Shown: positions 47,015-61,341 of the stretch, one piece after another
Layout: the number at the start of each line of letters is the position of its first letter
How positions within the stretch are numbered: position 1 is the stretch's first letter
From: Myxococcus xanthus
GTDB lineage: Bacteria; Myxococcota; Myxococcia; Myxococcales; Myxococcaceae
NCBI RefSeq assembly: GCF_900106535.1
Contig: NZ_FNOH01000011.1
Span: 186,001 to 250,000 of the forward strand
DNA: 64,000 nucleotides
Direction: 5' to 3'
The notes under the pieces: model-generated
Seen by the model: the letters and a program-made list of their open reading frames with translations, nothing else
The model's database searches: none
Told to the model about the DNA's origin: nothing
Program-made: the position numbers and the translations under genes

Positions 47015-48517
47015 ATGCGCAGGCGCTTCACCGCTGTGAGCGAGCTGTGTCGGCGGCACCCGGTGGCCCTGGGCGCCGCCGCGACCTTCAGCCTCAGCCT
47101 GCTGCTGCGCTGGCTCTACCTGCAGGCGTCGCCTGACCGGACCTGGCCCTTCTCCATCTTCTTCTACGGCGACGCGCGCTTCTTCCACGCCTACGCCGCC
47201 GACCTCGCGCGGGGGCACACCGGGCCCGCAACCCTGCCCTACCACCCGCCCCTGTTCCCCTGGCTCCTGGGGCTGCTCTACCGCGTGCTGGGCCCGCCGC
47301 AGGGCAGCGCCTATCCGTACAAGCTCGCGCTGGCACTGCTGAACGCGGGCACGGTCGCCTTCACGGGGTGGTGGTGGCGCAAGGTGCTGGGCACCGGCTG
47401 GAGCCTGCTGGGCGCCGCCCTCTTCGCGTGCAGCTTCGGCTGGCTGGTGCTGTCCACCACGTACAGCAACGAAGTGCTCTATGTCCTCTTCCTCTCGGCC
47501 ACCTGCGCGCTGATGCTCCAGCACCGCGCGGGCCCCACGTGGATGGGCGCCGTGCTGCTGGGCGCCGTCATGGGCCTGGGCTCGCTCACCCGCGCCGAAC
47601 ACCTGTACCTCTGGCCCTTCCTCCTCGCCTGGGCCTGGCTCTACCGAGGCGGCATGCCCCCGCGGACACTGGCCCTACGTTGGGGCGCGGCCCTGCTCGT
47701 CACCGCCGTCGTGCTGGCCCCCTGGGCAATCCACAACGCGCGCGTGCTGCGCGAACTCAACGCCCGGACGCCGCACCTGGAGCCGCTGCCCGTGCTGGCC
47801 CCCGTCACCGTGTACGGCCCCATCAACTTCGCCATGGCCAACCACGCCACGGCCACCGGGGGCTTCACGCCCGACAGCGTCAACCAGATGGGCCAGGAGG
47901 GCTTCCTGGACGTGGCCAACTCCGCCCAGCGCCACCTGTTGCTGCACGGGTACGCGGAGGGGCTCGCGTGGATGCGGGATTACCCGGCGGACGCGGCGCG
48001 TCTGTGGCTGGCCAAGCTGGACCGCTGGCTGGACGGCTTCCGGCTGGGTTTGGGGGCCTCCAACCTGCCCGCGGGACTGAACGGCGCCCGGGCCCCCGTG
48101 GACGTCTTCGTGCCGGAGAGCGCGTGGCTGAAGTGGCCGCTCACCCTGCTGCTGCTCGCGGGCGCCGCGCTGTCCTTGCGGCCCGCGTGGCGCGGCTTCG
48201 CGCTCTTCACCGCGGTGCTGCTGCACCGGGCCCTCATCACCGTCGCCTTCTTCGGCTACACGCGCGGCCTGCTCGCTGTCTTTCCCGCGCTCATCCCATT
48301 GCTGTTGCTTCCGCTCGTGGTGCTCGCCACACGCGCCTCCACACAGCGGTGGGCCACGCGGCTGCCCGCCGTCGCCGCCGCCGCGTTGCTCTTCTTCTGG
48401 GTGGAGGCCGGTGTGCTCGCGCTGACCGCGCCCCGGCGCTTCATGGCCAGCGGGAGCACCGACCGCGCCAGCGGCAAGCTCATCCAGGATGACTGGGTGC
48501 GCATCTGGCCGGACTGA
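47015..48517 (+). CDS. Multi-pass membrane glycosyltransferase (GT39/ArnT-like)
   Basis: 500 aa with a dozen hydrophobic segments. An acidic residue lies in the first periplasmic loop (FFYGDARFFHAYA), followed by the YHPPLFPWLLGLLY motif typical of lipid-linked sugar transferases of the PMT/ArnT (GT-C) fold. These use polyprenyl-phosphate sugars to glycosylate proteins or lipids on the outer face of the inner membrane. Acceptor and sugar are unknown. GGGGGG before ATG 47015 serves as the Shine-Dalgarno. No other glycan genes lie beside it. Confidence 0.8.
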   Translation: MRRRFTAVSELCRRHPVALGAAATFSLSLLLRWLYLQASPDRTWPFSIFFYGDARFFHAYAADLARGHTGPATLPYHPPLFPWLLGLLYRVLGPPQGSAYPYKLALALLNAGTVAFTGWWWRKVLGTGWSLLGAALFACSFGWLVLSTTYSNEVLYVLFLSATCALMLQHRAGPTWMGAVLLGAVMGLGSLTRAEHLYLWPFLLAWAWLYRGGMPPRTLALRWGAALLVTAVVLAPWAIHNARVLRELNARTPHLEPLPVLAPVTVYGPINFAMANHATATGGFTPDSVNQMGQEGFLDVANSAQRHLLLHGYAEGLAWMRDYPADAARLWLAKLDRWLDGFRLGLGASNLPAGLNGARAPVDVFVPESAWLKWPLTLLLLAGAALSLRPAWRGFALFTAVLLHRALITVAFFGYTRGLLAVFPALIPLLLLPLVVLATRASTQRWATRLPAVAAAALLFFWVEAGVLALTAPRRFMASGSTDRASGKLIQDDWVRIWPD

Positions 48518-48773
48518 AGGCGATTCGCGCCCTCGTGGAAAAACTACAACCCCGTGGGATGACAGCCCGGTTCGTGCGCGGCAGTTCGAATGCCAGGCAC
48601 ACCACCAGTGAACACTTCTAAGTCCCGTTATTCTTACAAAACTTTCTTCGGGAATAGCGAACGGAATCCCACGTATTCAGATTTAATTTCACACCCGGTA
48701 TGGCCGTTGACGTGCTCCGTGCAGGAGCCACCGCGAGGGCATGTGCCTCCGCGGGTCCGCAGAGGAGAAACGC

Positions 48774-52346
<3,573 letters not shown>

Positions 52347-52388
52347 TGAACGAACCCCGTCACCCGGCGTGACGGCGGAATGAACGCG

Positions 52389-52420
52389 AAGGGCCTCCGG
52401 GTCGACGTCCGGAGGCCCTT
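52389..52420. terminator. Bidirectional hairpin terminator
   Basis: AAGGGCCTCCGG (52389-52400) pairs perfectly with CCGGAGGCCCTT (52409-52420) around the loop GTCGACGT, between the convergent metalloprotease and AI-2E-family genes. CTTCTGCTTT follows on the plus strand as a partial T-tract. Confidence 0.8.
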
Positions 52421-52432
52421 CTGCTTTCGCGC

Positions 52433-53626
52433 TCAGTGCTCCGAGGGCGTGTCCGGCGGCGGTGGCTCTCGGCTCGGCGGCGCTGACGGACGTGGCCCTG
52501 CCATGGGGCCCGCGAAGAGCAACCCTTCCTCCACCGCGCCCCGGCCGGGCTCCCGCTTCGAGTCCTCCATCCGATGGCTGCGCTGCCACGCTTCCTGGCG
52601 AAGCCCCAGCACTTCCTGCACCAGCACCTGCGCGGCCGCGGCCAGCGGCACCGCCAGGACGACGCCGGGCAGCCCCGCCAGCGCGCCGCCGCAGAGCACC
52701 ACGATGGAGATGAGCAGCGGGTTCATCTTGATGGCCCGCCGCTGAATCATGGGGCCCAGCACGTTGGACTCAATCTGCTGGTACACGATGAACACGACCA
52801 CCGCGATGAGCGCATCCTTGAGGCCCACCGCGGCCAGGGTGATGACGCCCACCAGCACCGCGCTGATGATGCTGCCCAGATAGGGAATGACGCCCATCAT
52901 CATCACCATCAATCCCAGCGGCAGGAAGTACGGCACGCCCTGGATGAGCGCAATGGTGGCGGCGACCGTTCCGCCAATGGTCATCACCAGCAGGGTCCCC
53001 GCCAGGTAGTTGGCCACGGCCTTTCGCATCCGGGACATGAGCAACCGCACGCGTGGCCGGCGGCGTGGCGACACCCACTGGATGGTGCTCTCGTAGAGGT
53101 CTTCACCGAACAGCAGGCTGAACACCGTGAGGACCACCACGGTGATGCCGCCCGCCACCAGGCCCAGCGTCGACGACAGGACGTTGATGAGGCGGCCCGC
53201 GACGTCCGTCGGCTCGAAGCGGATGAGGTCCTCCGCCTGGACCTCTACGCCATAACGCGTGCTCAGCTCCTCCACCCAGCGGGACTGCGCGAGCCGCTCA
53301 AGCATGGCGGGCATCGACTGGACCAGGCCCTGGAGCTGGTGGATGAGCATGGGCACCAGCGAGCCCACCAGGACGCCCATCATCCCCAGGAGCGCCAGCG
53401 CCACGATGGCCACACCCGCGCCGCGAGGAAGCCCCCACTGCGTCAGCCTTCGCACCAGGGGGCTCAGCGCGATGGAGAGCAGCAGCACGACGGCCAGCAG
53501 CGTGAGCACGGGGTACACCGCCCGGAGCGCGGCCCAGCACAGGATGAGCAGCAGGACCTGCGTTCCGACAATCCAGACCGTCCGCGGCGGCACATAGACG
53601 GGGAGCTGCCGACGAGATGCCTTCAT
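52433..53626 (-). CDS. AI-2E/PerM-family membrane protein
   Basis: 397 aa, about eight transmembrane helices in the PerM pattern: an N-terminal pair (VWIVGTQVLLLILCWAALRA, VLTLLAVVLLLSIALSPLV), GVAIVALALLGMMGVLVGSL, then a soluble segment (about 100-190) and a C-terminal helix bundle with YFLPLGLMVMMMGVIPYLGS and the conserved IVFIVYQQIESNVLGPMI. The family includes TqsA (AI-2 export) and Na+/H+ antiporters, so the substrate cannot be inferred. The C-terminal tail of about 60 residues is Pro/Arg-rich and disordered. ATG 53626 begins MKASRRQLPVYVPP. Confidence 0.87.
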   Translation of the reverse strand: MKASRRQLPVYVPPRTVWIVGTQVLLLILCWAALRAVYPVLTLLAVVLLLSIALSPLVRRLTQWGLPRGAGVAIVALALLGMMGVLVGSLVPMLIHQLQGLVQSMPAMLERLAQSRWVEELSTRYGVEVQAEDLIRFEPTDVAGRLINVLSSTLGLVAGGITVVVLTVFSLLFGEDLYESTIQWVSPRRRPRVRLLMSRMRKAVANYLAGTLLVMTIGGTVAATIALIQGVPYFLPLGLMVMMMGVIPYLGSIISAVLVGVITLAAVGLKDALIAVVVFIVYQQIESNVLGPMIQRRAIKMNPLLISIVVLCGGALAGLPGVVLAVPLAAAAQVLVQEVLGLRQEAWQRSHRMEDSKREPGRGAVEEGLLFAGPMAGPRPSAPPSREPPPPDTPSEH

Positions 53627-53930
53627 GCCTCACAAGGTAGGATGTGGTCGCACGGACGGTAGGCGGCCCGGAGCACACCACCGCGTCACCTGACAGGCGC
53701 TCCTGCAACTTCAGGCAGTTGGCGTAGCGCAGGCGCAGCAGGCAAGCAGGCGTGCGCCCACCGCCACGCCTGAGGCGCGAGCGAGCCTCAAGCCCTGAAG
53801 CAGGCAACGCATGCCATGGGGGCGAGCGTGCCCCACCCTTGAGTGCGAGCCGAAGGGGGCGCAACCTGCACGCGCCATGTCCGATAATCCCCAGACCCAC
53901 CCGAGGACCGGGAGTGTGGAGGGTGACGCG
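53627..53930. other. Structured intergenic region between divergent genes
   Basis: 304 bp with no supported protein gene. It contains a perfect 8-bp inverted repeat, CAGGCGTG (53747-53754) and CACGCCTG (53765-53772), with a 10-nt loop, and a weaker GGGGC/GCCCC pairing near 53816-53834. Several GCAGGC-like words recur between 53730 and 53805. It may encode a small structured RNA or hold operators. No evidence decides. Confidence 0.4.
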
Positions 53931-54260
53931 ATGTGGATTGAAGCCATCATCATGCCCCGGCAGAGCGCCACGCCGTACCGGCCCGCGCCGCGCAAGAAGC
54001 GTGGAGCCGATGCCATCCCGGCATCAGCCCCGGACCGCCGGCCCGCCTACCAGGCCGCGCTCGACGAAGGACGCCGCTTCTGGGATGCCGTGCTCGCGTT
54101 CCTGAAAGCCCACCACTTGATGGACGCGGTCCGGTGGATCAGCGAACCGGGAACGATTCCCCTCGTCACGCTCCACTGCACCCGCATCGTCCTGGAGCGG
54201 CTCCGGCAAGCGCCCGAGTTCGAAGCGGGTCTGTCGATGAACCTCGAAGTCCCCGTGTGA
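53931..54260 (+). CDS. Small protein of unknown function
   Basis: 109 aa starting MWIEAIIMPRQS at ATG 53931, after the Shine-Dalgarno GGAGGGTGA. A longer in-frame reading from 53811 lacks codon bias. Residues 15-45 are basic and disordered (RPAPRKKRGADAIP). The C-terminal 65 residues form a small helical-strand unit (AALDEGRRFWDAVLAFLKAH, TIPLVTLHCTRIVLERLRQA). No family is recognised. It converges on the NHL-repeat gene with a 17-bp gap. Confidence 0.65.
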   Translation: MWIEAIIMPRQSATPYRPAPRKKRGADAIPASAPDRRPAYQAALDEGRRFWDAVLAFLKAHHLMDAVRWISEPGTIPLVTLHCTRIVLERLRQAPEFEAGLSMNLEVPV

Positions 54261-54277
54261 CGGTTGGCCGTGCAGGC

Positions 54278-55935
54278 TCAAGGCACGGGGACGAAGCGGT
54301 AGAGCGCGCTCTCGATGTCGGACGTCACATAGAGGGTGCCCGACGCGCCCACTGCCACGCCCGTGGGGATGTAGCCCGGAGGCAGTCCCTCGCTCTCAGG
54401 CAGACCGATGCGCAGGCCACTGGCGAGCACCGTCACCCGGCCCGTGGCCGCGTCGATGCGCACCAGCCGCTTGCGGCCCACCTCCGCGACAATCAACCCA
54501 CCATCGGGATGCAGCGCGATGCCTTCGGGCGCCTTGAGGCCCGTGGCCACCGTGCGCCGCGCCCCATCCGACAGGCGCACGCGGGTCACCTTCCCCGAAC
54601 GCACCTCCGTCACGTACACCCCAGGCTCCTTCGCCTTCGTGTCGGCCGCGAGTCCCACGGGCCCACCCAGCCCTTCCGCCAGCACCGTGGTGACAGCGGG
54701 CTCGGAGGTATCCACACGAACGAGCCGGCCCGTGGCGGCCTCGGCGACGAGCAGCGTGCCGTCCTCCAGCTCCACCACGCCCTGCGCGCCATTCGGGCTG
54801 GGGATGGTCCGCAGGAGCGCTCCCGTGCCGCGGTCCAACACCTGGAGGGTGCTGTGGCTGCCCAGATAGGCCGTGCTCAGCACGACATGCCGGGCAGTCA
54901 CGCTCACGTTCATGGGGAAGTTCAACTGCGACGAGAGGACCCGCGTCGTCTGGGTCACCAAGCCCTCACGCCCGCCCACCCGGCGCAGGGCGTACACATC
55001 CGCCACGTACAGCGTCTCCTCGGGGTCATCTGGCACAACGGCGATACCGGAGGGCACGGACAAGCGAGATTCGACCAGGAGGCGAACGGAGCCATCCGCG
55101 GGATTCACCACGCGGATGTCGTTGTCGACCATGTTGGACACGTACACCTGGTCATCCGGACCCACGGCCAGATTGTCGAGCCCAGTGGGCAGCTTCGCGA
55201 CGACCTCCTTGGCACCCGACGGCAGGCGGACCCGCACCAGTTCACCTGTCGCCGCGTCGACGACGTAGAGGTTCTCCCGGCGCGCGTCGAAGTTGACGGC
55301 GACCGGCACCGTGAAGCCTTCCGCCACCTTCTCGATGAGGCCCGTGTCCACGTCCACGCGGGCAATCTGCCCCTTGAGGATGAGCGGGCCATACAGCCGG
55401 TCATCGGGGCCGAACTCGAAGCCATTGAGATAACCGGGCGCGTCGATGACCTTCCGGGGCGGCTTGCGCCCGGTCGGGTCCACCTCCCACAGCGCATCGC
55501 CTCGCCCGAGTTGCGTCACGTAGAACCGGCCATCGCCGCGAAAGGCCAGCGAGTTGAGGCCCGGCAGGTTCCTGGCGATGACGCGCGTCTTCCCGTCCGG
55601 AGTGCGCCGCATCAACTGGCCGGAGAAGTAACCCGTCCAGTAGATGGAGCCGTCAGGCCCCAGCGCGACGTCATCCGCGCCGCCCAGCGGAGGCCCCACG
55701 AGCGTGCTCACCGCGCCCGTACTCAGGTTGACGGCGTGGACCGACTGGCCCAGCAGGTTGCTGGCCAGCAGGTTTCCCTTTCCATCCACGGCGAGCCCGT
55801 GGACACCCTGGAAGTGGGAGCCGGCCACCACCGTCTCCTGACGGTAGGACTTGGGAGGGGTCGCCAGGGCCGGGGCCGCCATCAACAGCAGACCGGCGGC
55901 CAGGGACTTGGAGACGCATCGGAACATGGAGGCAC

Positions 55936-55939
<4 letters not shown>
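54278..55939 (-). CDS. Secreted NHL/SMP-30-type beta-propeller protein
   Basis: 553 aa. The start is ATG 55939, overlapping the monooxygenase stop (ATGA). A signal peptide follows ([20 protein letters not shown], cleaved after ALA). The body is a series of about a dozen propeller blades with repeats such as [60 protein letters not shown] and [23 protein letters not shown]-30/gluconolactonase-like folds bind metals and hydrolyse lactones, while NHL propellers bind ligands. Co-translation with a Baeyer-Villiger monooxygenase, which makes esters or lactones, makes a lactonase role attractive but unproven. The different compartments (periplasm versus cytoplasm) argue for caution. Confidence 0.82.
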
Positions 55940-57750
<1,811 letters not shown>

Positions 57751-57797
57751 CCGCACATGTCCTTTCGAGTTGGAAGCCACGCACGACGTACACAGTC

Positions 57798-57840
57798 GTT
57801 TACTTACATAGACATAACTCAAGCGGAATTATAAGTAAAC
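57798..57840. promoter_or_regulatory. Inverted-repeat operator between monooxygenase and TetR genes
   Basis: GTTTACTTA (57798-57806) and TAAGTAAAC (57832-57840) are perfect 9-bp arms 25 bp apart in the 94-bp divergent promoter region. They lie in a local AT-rich island containing ACATAGACATAA. They are probably sites for the TetR protein encoded at 57845. The right arm ends 4 bp before the TetR start, consistent with autoregulation. Confidence 0.65.
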
Positions 57841-57844
57841 CCAG

Positions 57845-58432
57845 ATGCCCTCGACCCGACCGCCCACTGCAAAGCCAGCCGTTCGGCAAAGAGACTCCGA
57901 ACGCACACGCACCGCCCTGATGACCGCCGCGCGGGCCCTCTTCTCCACACAGGGCTTCGCCAACACGGGGGTGCGGGACATCGCGGCGCTGGCCGGAGTC
58001 AACTCCTCGCTCGTGGGCCGCTACTTCGGCTCCAAGCAGGGGCTGTACCGGGAGACGCTGGCGCAGGTGCTCGATATCGGCCCGTTGCTCCAGATAGACA
58101 GGCGCCAGTTTGGAGAGACGGTGGTGTCCCTCTTCCTGGGTGCACACGACGCCTCGGGGCCGTTGGCGATGCTCATCCTGTCGGCGTCCGACCCCGAAGC
58201 CCATGCGACCAGCGTCGAACTGCTCCAGAAGCAGGTCATCGCCCCCCTGGCCCGCTGGCTGGGCGCTCCGGATGGCGAGGGGCGCGCGGCCCGGCTCAAC
58301 ATCCTCTGGAATGGCCTGCTCGTCAGCGGGCGGCTGCTGCCCATCCAACGGCTCTCAGAAGGGCTCGACACGTCCACCCAGCGTTGGCTGGCGGCCGCAA
58401 TCCAGTCAGTCATTGACGAAGGCGCGACCTGA
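57845..58432 (+). CDS. TetR-family transcriptional regulator
   Basis: 195 aa. The N-terminal helix-turn-helix (about 18-65) is typical: RTALMTAARALFSTQGFANT, VRDIAALAGVNSSLVGRYFG, SKQGLYRETL. The C-terminal ligand domain is unrelated to well-known members. It is divergent from the Baeyer-Villiger monooxygenase and likely represses that operon until a ketone or related ligand binds (inference). The operator arms at 57798-57840 reach almost to its start. Confidence 0.9.
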   Translation: MPSTRPPTAKPAVRQRDSERTRTALMTAARALFSTQGFANTGVRDIAALAGVNSSLVGRYFGSKQGLYRETLAQVLDIGPLLQIDRRQFGETVVSLFLGAHDASGPLAMLILSASDPEAHATSVELLQKQVIAPLARWLGAPDGEGRAARLNILWNGLLVSGRLLPIQRLSEGLDTSTQRWLAAAIQSVIDEGAT

Positions 58433-58527
58433 GGACGCGGCGGTCCTGCCGTGGCAGCGGGAGCATGTCCGCCCCATCGACTACCGTCGCTGTCCTTCGA
58501 GCTTCGTTCCCTGCCCTGGAGTCGTTC

Positions 58528-60612
58528 ATGTCGCCCCCCCGCACACTCGCGCCTCTTCTCGTCCTGCTCCTATTGACCGCCTGCGGGGACGACCCCACGC
58601 CCACGCCCGCGGACAGTGGCGTCGTCGTCGACGCCGGAAACAATCCCGACGCTGGGACGGACTCCGATGCAGGCACCGATTCCGATGCGGGGGCGGACGC
58701 CGGACAGGATGCGCCGCCTGGCATCACCACCGAGGCCCTGCCGGAAGGCACCGTGGGCCGGGCGTACACGACGACGCTGGCCGCCGCGGGTGGCACCGCG
58801 CCCCTGACCTGGCGCATCACGGCGGGGACGGCGCCGGCGGGCCTCACACTGTCCGCCACGGGCACGCTCAGCGGCACGCCCGCCCAGGTGGCCCGCGGCA
58901 CCTTCACCGTCACGGTGGAGGATGCGAATGGCCAGACGGGCACCCGGGAGCTGACGCTCTCCGTGAGCGCGCCGGGCGCCCCCGTGTTCACCGCGGGCCA
59001 GTGGAACCTCACCTACTTCGGCTCGGATTCGCGCGGCCCGTCGAACTCCTCGTCGGATGGCGGCGCGTCCGATGACCTGCAGATTGCCGGTGCGCGCGAC
59101 ATCATGCTCGCGGCGGGCGCCAACCTGTGGGCCATGGTGGAGATGGTGGATACCGCCGACTTCGACCTGCTCAAGGCCCAGCTCCCCGGCTTCGACGGCT
59201 TCCTCTCCAACGACGCGGCCTTCGTCTCTGGCGGAACGTCCCCCTACGGCACGAGCAGCCAGAAGCTGGGCGTGCTGTACGACAGCTCCCTCACCTTCCA
59301 GAGCGCGACCCTGGTCCGGATTGGCAACATCTCCGACTTCGCGGACCGCCCGCCGCTCCGCGTGGACTTCACCACCGAAATCAACGGGGCGGAGACGCCG
59401 CTCACCGTCATCGTCGTCCACATGCGCGCCAACAGCGCCGACCCGACGGCGCCGCGCGAAGCCCGGGAGCGCGCGTCCGCGGCGCTCAAGGCGTACCTCG
59501 ACGAGCAGTTGCCCACGCAGCACGTCTTCGTGATTGGCGACTGGAATGACGACGTGGACGAGTCCATCTCGCTCGACCCCACCTCCGGCGCGCCGCTGGC
59601 CACGCCCTACCAGAACTTCGTCTCCGACTCGGCTCACTTCACCTTCATCACCCGAGAGCTGTCGCTGGCGGGGGATGACACCTCCATTGGCTTCGAGAAC
59701 GTCGTCGACCACACCCTGGCCACCAACGAGGCGGCGGACCGCTACGTCGCGGAATCGGCCCGCGTGCTCTACGTGGACGAGTGGTTCCCCGACTTCCTCA
59801 ACGTGGTCAGCGACCACCGCCCCGTCGTCAGCAGCTACGCCTTCAGCGCGGCAACCGGCCCCCTCCTCCGCCTGAAGTCGCCCCACGGCGGGACGTACCA
59901 GGGCGGGAGCACGCTGCCCATCACCTGGACGTCCTGGGGCGTGGGCGAGGTCCGCGTCGAGGTCTCCACCAATGGTGGAACGGATTGGAGCGTCCTGGCC
60001 GCGTCCGTCCCGGCGGCCCTGGGGCGCTTCGCCTGGAGCGTTCCGGACGAGGCGGCCTCGAACGTGTGGGTGCGCGTGGTGGATGTCTACGAACCGGCGC
60101 ACGCGGACATGAGTGACGCTGCGGTGACCATCGCCAGTGGCGCCGCGCGCGTGTTCATCAACGAGGTGTTGGCCAATGAAGGCACCCAGGCCTCCGCGCA
60201 CGAGTTCGTGGAGCTGGTCAACGCCAGTCCCTTCCCCGTGGACATCTCCGGCTGGACGCTGTGGGACGCCACCAACGGTTCCGCGCGGCATGTCTTCGCG
60301 CAGGGGACGCAGCTGGGTGGTGGCAAGGCCGTGGTCGTCTTCGGTGGCGCCGCGGCGGTGCCTGCGGGACAGGCGAATGCGCTGGCCGCGTCCAGTGGTC
60401 TGCTGGGCCTGGGGAACGGCAGTGACTCCGTGCGCGTCCGGCGGCAGGACTCCACCCTGGTGGACCAGTACGACTACACGTCCACCGTGCCCGGGGTTTC
60501 CGCCAACCGCTCGCCGGACGCCACGCCGGATGCGAGCTTCGTCGCGCATGACACGCTGACGCCGGGGGTCGCCAGCTCTCCAGGGCTGCGCGCGGACGGC
60601 GCGGCGTTCTGA
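58528..60612 (+). CDS. Lipoprotein with Ig-like, endonuclease/exonuclease/phosphatase-like and lamin-tail domains
   Basis: 694 aa. The lipoprotein signal (MSPPRTLAPLLVLLLLTAC) is followed by an Asp/Ala/Gly repeat linker (DAGTDSDAGTDSDAGADAG). Residues about 65-150 are a cadherin/Ig-like putative-binding domain (LPEGTVGRAYTTTLAAAGGT, APAGLTLSATGTLSGTPAQV). About 155-455 is an endonuclease/exonuclease/phosphatase-fold domain: QWNLTYFGSDSR, LTVIVVHMRAN, FVIGDWNDDVDES, and the final VVSDHRPVVSSY catalytic Asp-His. A beta domain (about 460-545) and a lamin-tail domain (about 550-685; ARVFINEVLANEG, HEFVELVNASPFPVDISGWT) end it. It is likely a surface-bound nuclease or phosphodiesterase. Confidence 0.83.
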   Translation: MSPPRTLAPLLVLLLLTACGDDPTPTPADSGVVVDAGNNPDAGTDSDAGTDSDAGADAGQDAPPGITTEALPEGTVGRAYTTTLAAAGGTAPLTWRITAGTAPAGLTLSATGTLSGTPAQVARGTFTVTVEDANGQTGTRELTLSVSAPGAPVFTAGQWNLTYFGSDSRGPSNSSSDGGASDDLQIAGARDIMLAAGANLWAMVEMVDTADFDLLKAQLPGFDGFLSNDAAFVSGGTSPYGTSSQKLGVLYDSSLTFQSATLVRIGNISDFADRPPLRVDFTTEINGAETPLTVIVVHMRANSADPTAPREARERASAALKAYLDEQLPTQHVFVIGDWNDDVDESISLDPTSGAPLATPYQNFVSDSAHFTFITRELSLAGDDTSIGFENVVDHTLATNEAADRYVAESARVLYVDEWFPDFLNVVSDHRPVVSSYAFSAATGPLLRLKSPHGGTYQGGSTLPITWTSWGVGEVRVEVSTNGGTDWSVLAASVPAALGRFAWSVPDEAASNVWVRVVDVYEPAHADMSDAAVTIASGAARVFINEVLANEGTQASAHEFVELVNASPFPVDISGWTLWDATNGSARHVFAQGTQLGGGKAVVVFGGAAAVPAGQANALAASSGLLGLGNGSDSVRVRRQDSTLVDQYDYTSTVPGVSANRSPDATPDASFVAHDTLTPGVASSPGLRADGAAF

Positions 60613-60634
60613 CGAGACACGTGTGACACGGCCC

Positions 60635-61234
60635 TCAAGGAACGAAGAGCAGCCGTGACGCCTGCTGCACCCAGGCGCGCCGCGTGTCGAGCGTGCCGAA
60701 GTCGAGCAGGATGAACTGGTCGAACAGCCGGGGCATCATCGACAGCAGGCTCAGGGAGGCCCACACCTGGGTGAGCGCCATCCGCAGCCGGTTCTCCGGC
60801 AGGTGCGGCGCCCCCGGTGCCAGCCGCCCGGCCAGTTCGGCGAGGAACGCATTGAAGCGCTGGATGGCGGAACTGTCGTAGCGCTGATGGGCCAGCGCGT
60901 CGTGGAAGTGCGCGTGCGCGATGTACGGGTAGCGCAGCGAGTTGCTCATCAAATCCTCGAGCAGCGTCTCGAACGCCTCGCGAATGCCCAGGCCCTCCAA
61001 CCGGAGCCGATCGAAGTCCTCCAGGACGTTCCCGAAGGCCTGGTCCAGCGTCTGCTCCAGCGCCAGGGCGACCAGCTTCTCCTTGCTCCGGAAGTAGTAG
61101 CTGATGGCCGCGCTGTTCACCTGCGCCTCGCGGGCAATCTCCCGGATGCCCGTCGCATCCAGTCCGTCCCGGCCGATGCACACGATGGTCGCCCGGAGAA
61201 TGCGCTCCCGGGCCTCCTGCTCCTTGGTCCCCAT
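60635..61234 (-). CDS. TetR-family transcriptional regulator
   Basis: 199 aa starting MGTKEQEARERI at ATG 61234. The helix-turn-helix is intact (RILRATIVCIGRDGLDATGI, REIAREAQVNSAAISYYFRS, KEKLVALAL). The C-terminal part resembles the CerR/TetR_C_7-like group. It is divergent from the exported hydrolase at 61342, with a striking tandem palindrome array in between, and so probably controls that gene and itself. Confidence 0.9.
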   Translation of the reverse strand: MGTKEQEARERILRATIVCIGRDGLDATGIREIAREAQVNSAAISYYFRSKEKLVALALEQTLDQAFGNVLEDFDRLRLEGLGIREAFETLLEDLMSNSLRYPYIAHAHFHDALAHQRYDSSAIQRFNAFLAELAGRLAPGAPHLPENRLRMALTQVWASLSLLSMMPRLFDQFILLDFGTLDTRRAWVQQASRLLFVP

Positions 61235-61296
61235 CCCTGCAAACCCCTGAAACGACGTGACTCCGCGCCGACGCTTGACAGGCGCGGGCAGCCTTA

Positions 61297-61339
61297 AATC
61301 TACTGATTCAATCAACCGATTAATCCAGGAGATTGAATC
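61297..61339. promoter_or_regulatory. Three tandem palindromic TetR operator candidates
   Basis: GATTCAATC (61305-61313), GATTAATC (61318-61325) and GATTGAATC (61331-61339) repeat at 13-bp centre-to-centre spacing. Read another way, AATCTACTGATT (61297-61308) and AATCAACCGATT (61311-61322) are close copies with AATC...GATT arms. The last copy overlaps the ribosome-binding region of the hydrolase gene, so binding would block both transcription and access to its start. Confidence 0.65.
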
Positions 61340-61341
61340 CC

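Noticed and set aside
58615..58720. Asp-Ala-Gly-type repeat considered as a CRISPR-like or mobile repeat
   Set aside because: It is in-frame low-complexity coding sequence for a lipoprotein linker, common in myxobacterial surface proteins.
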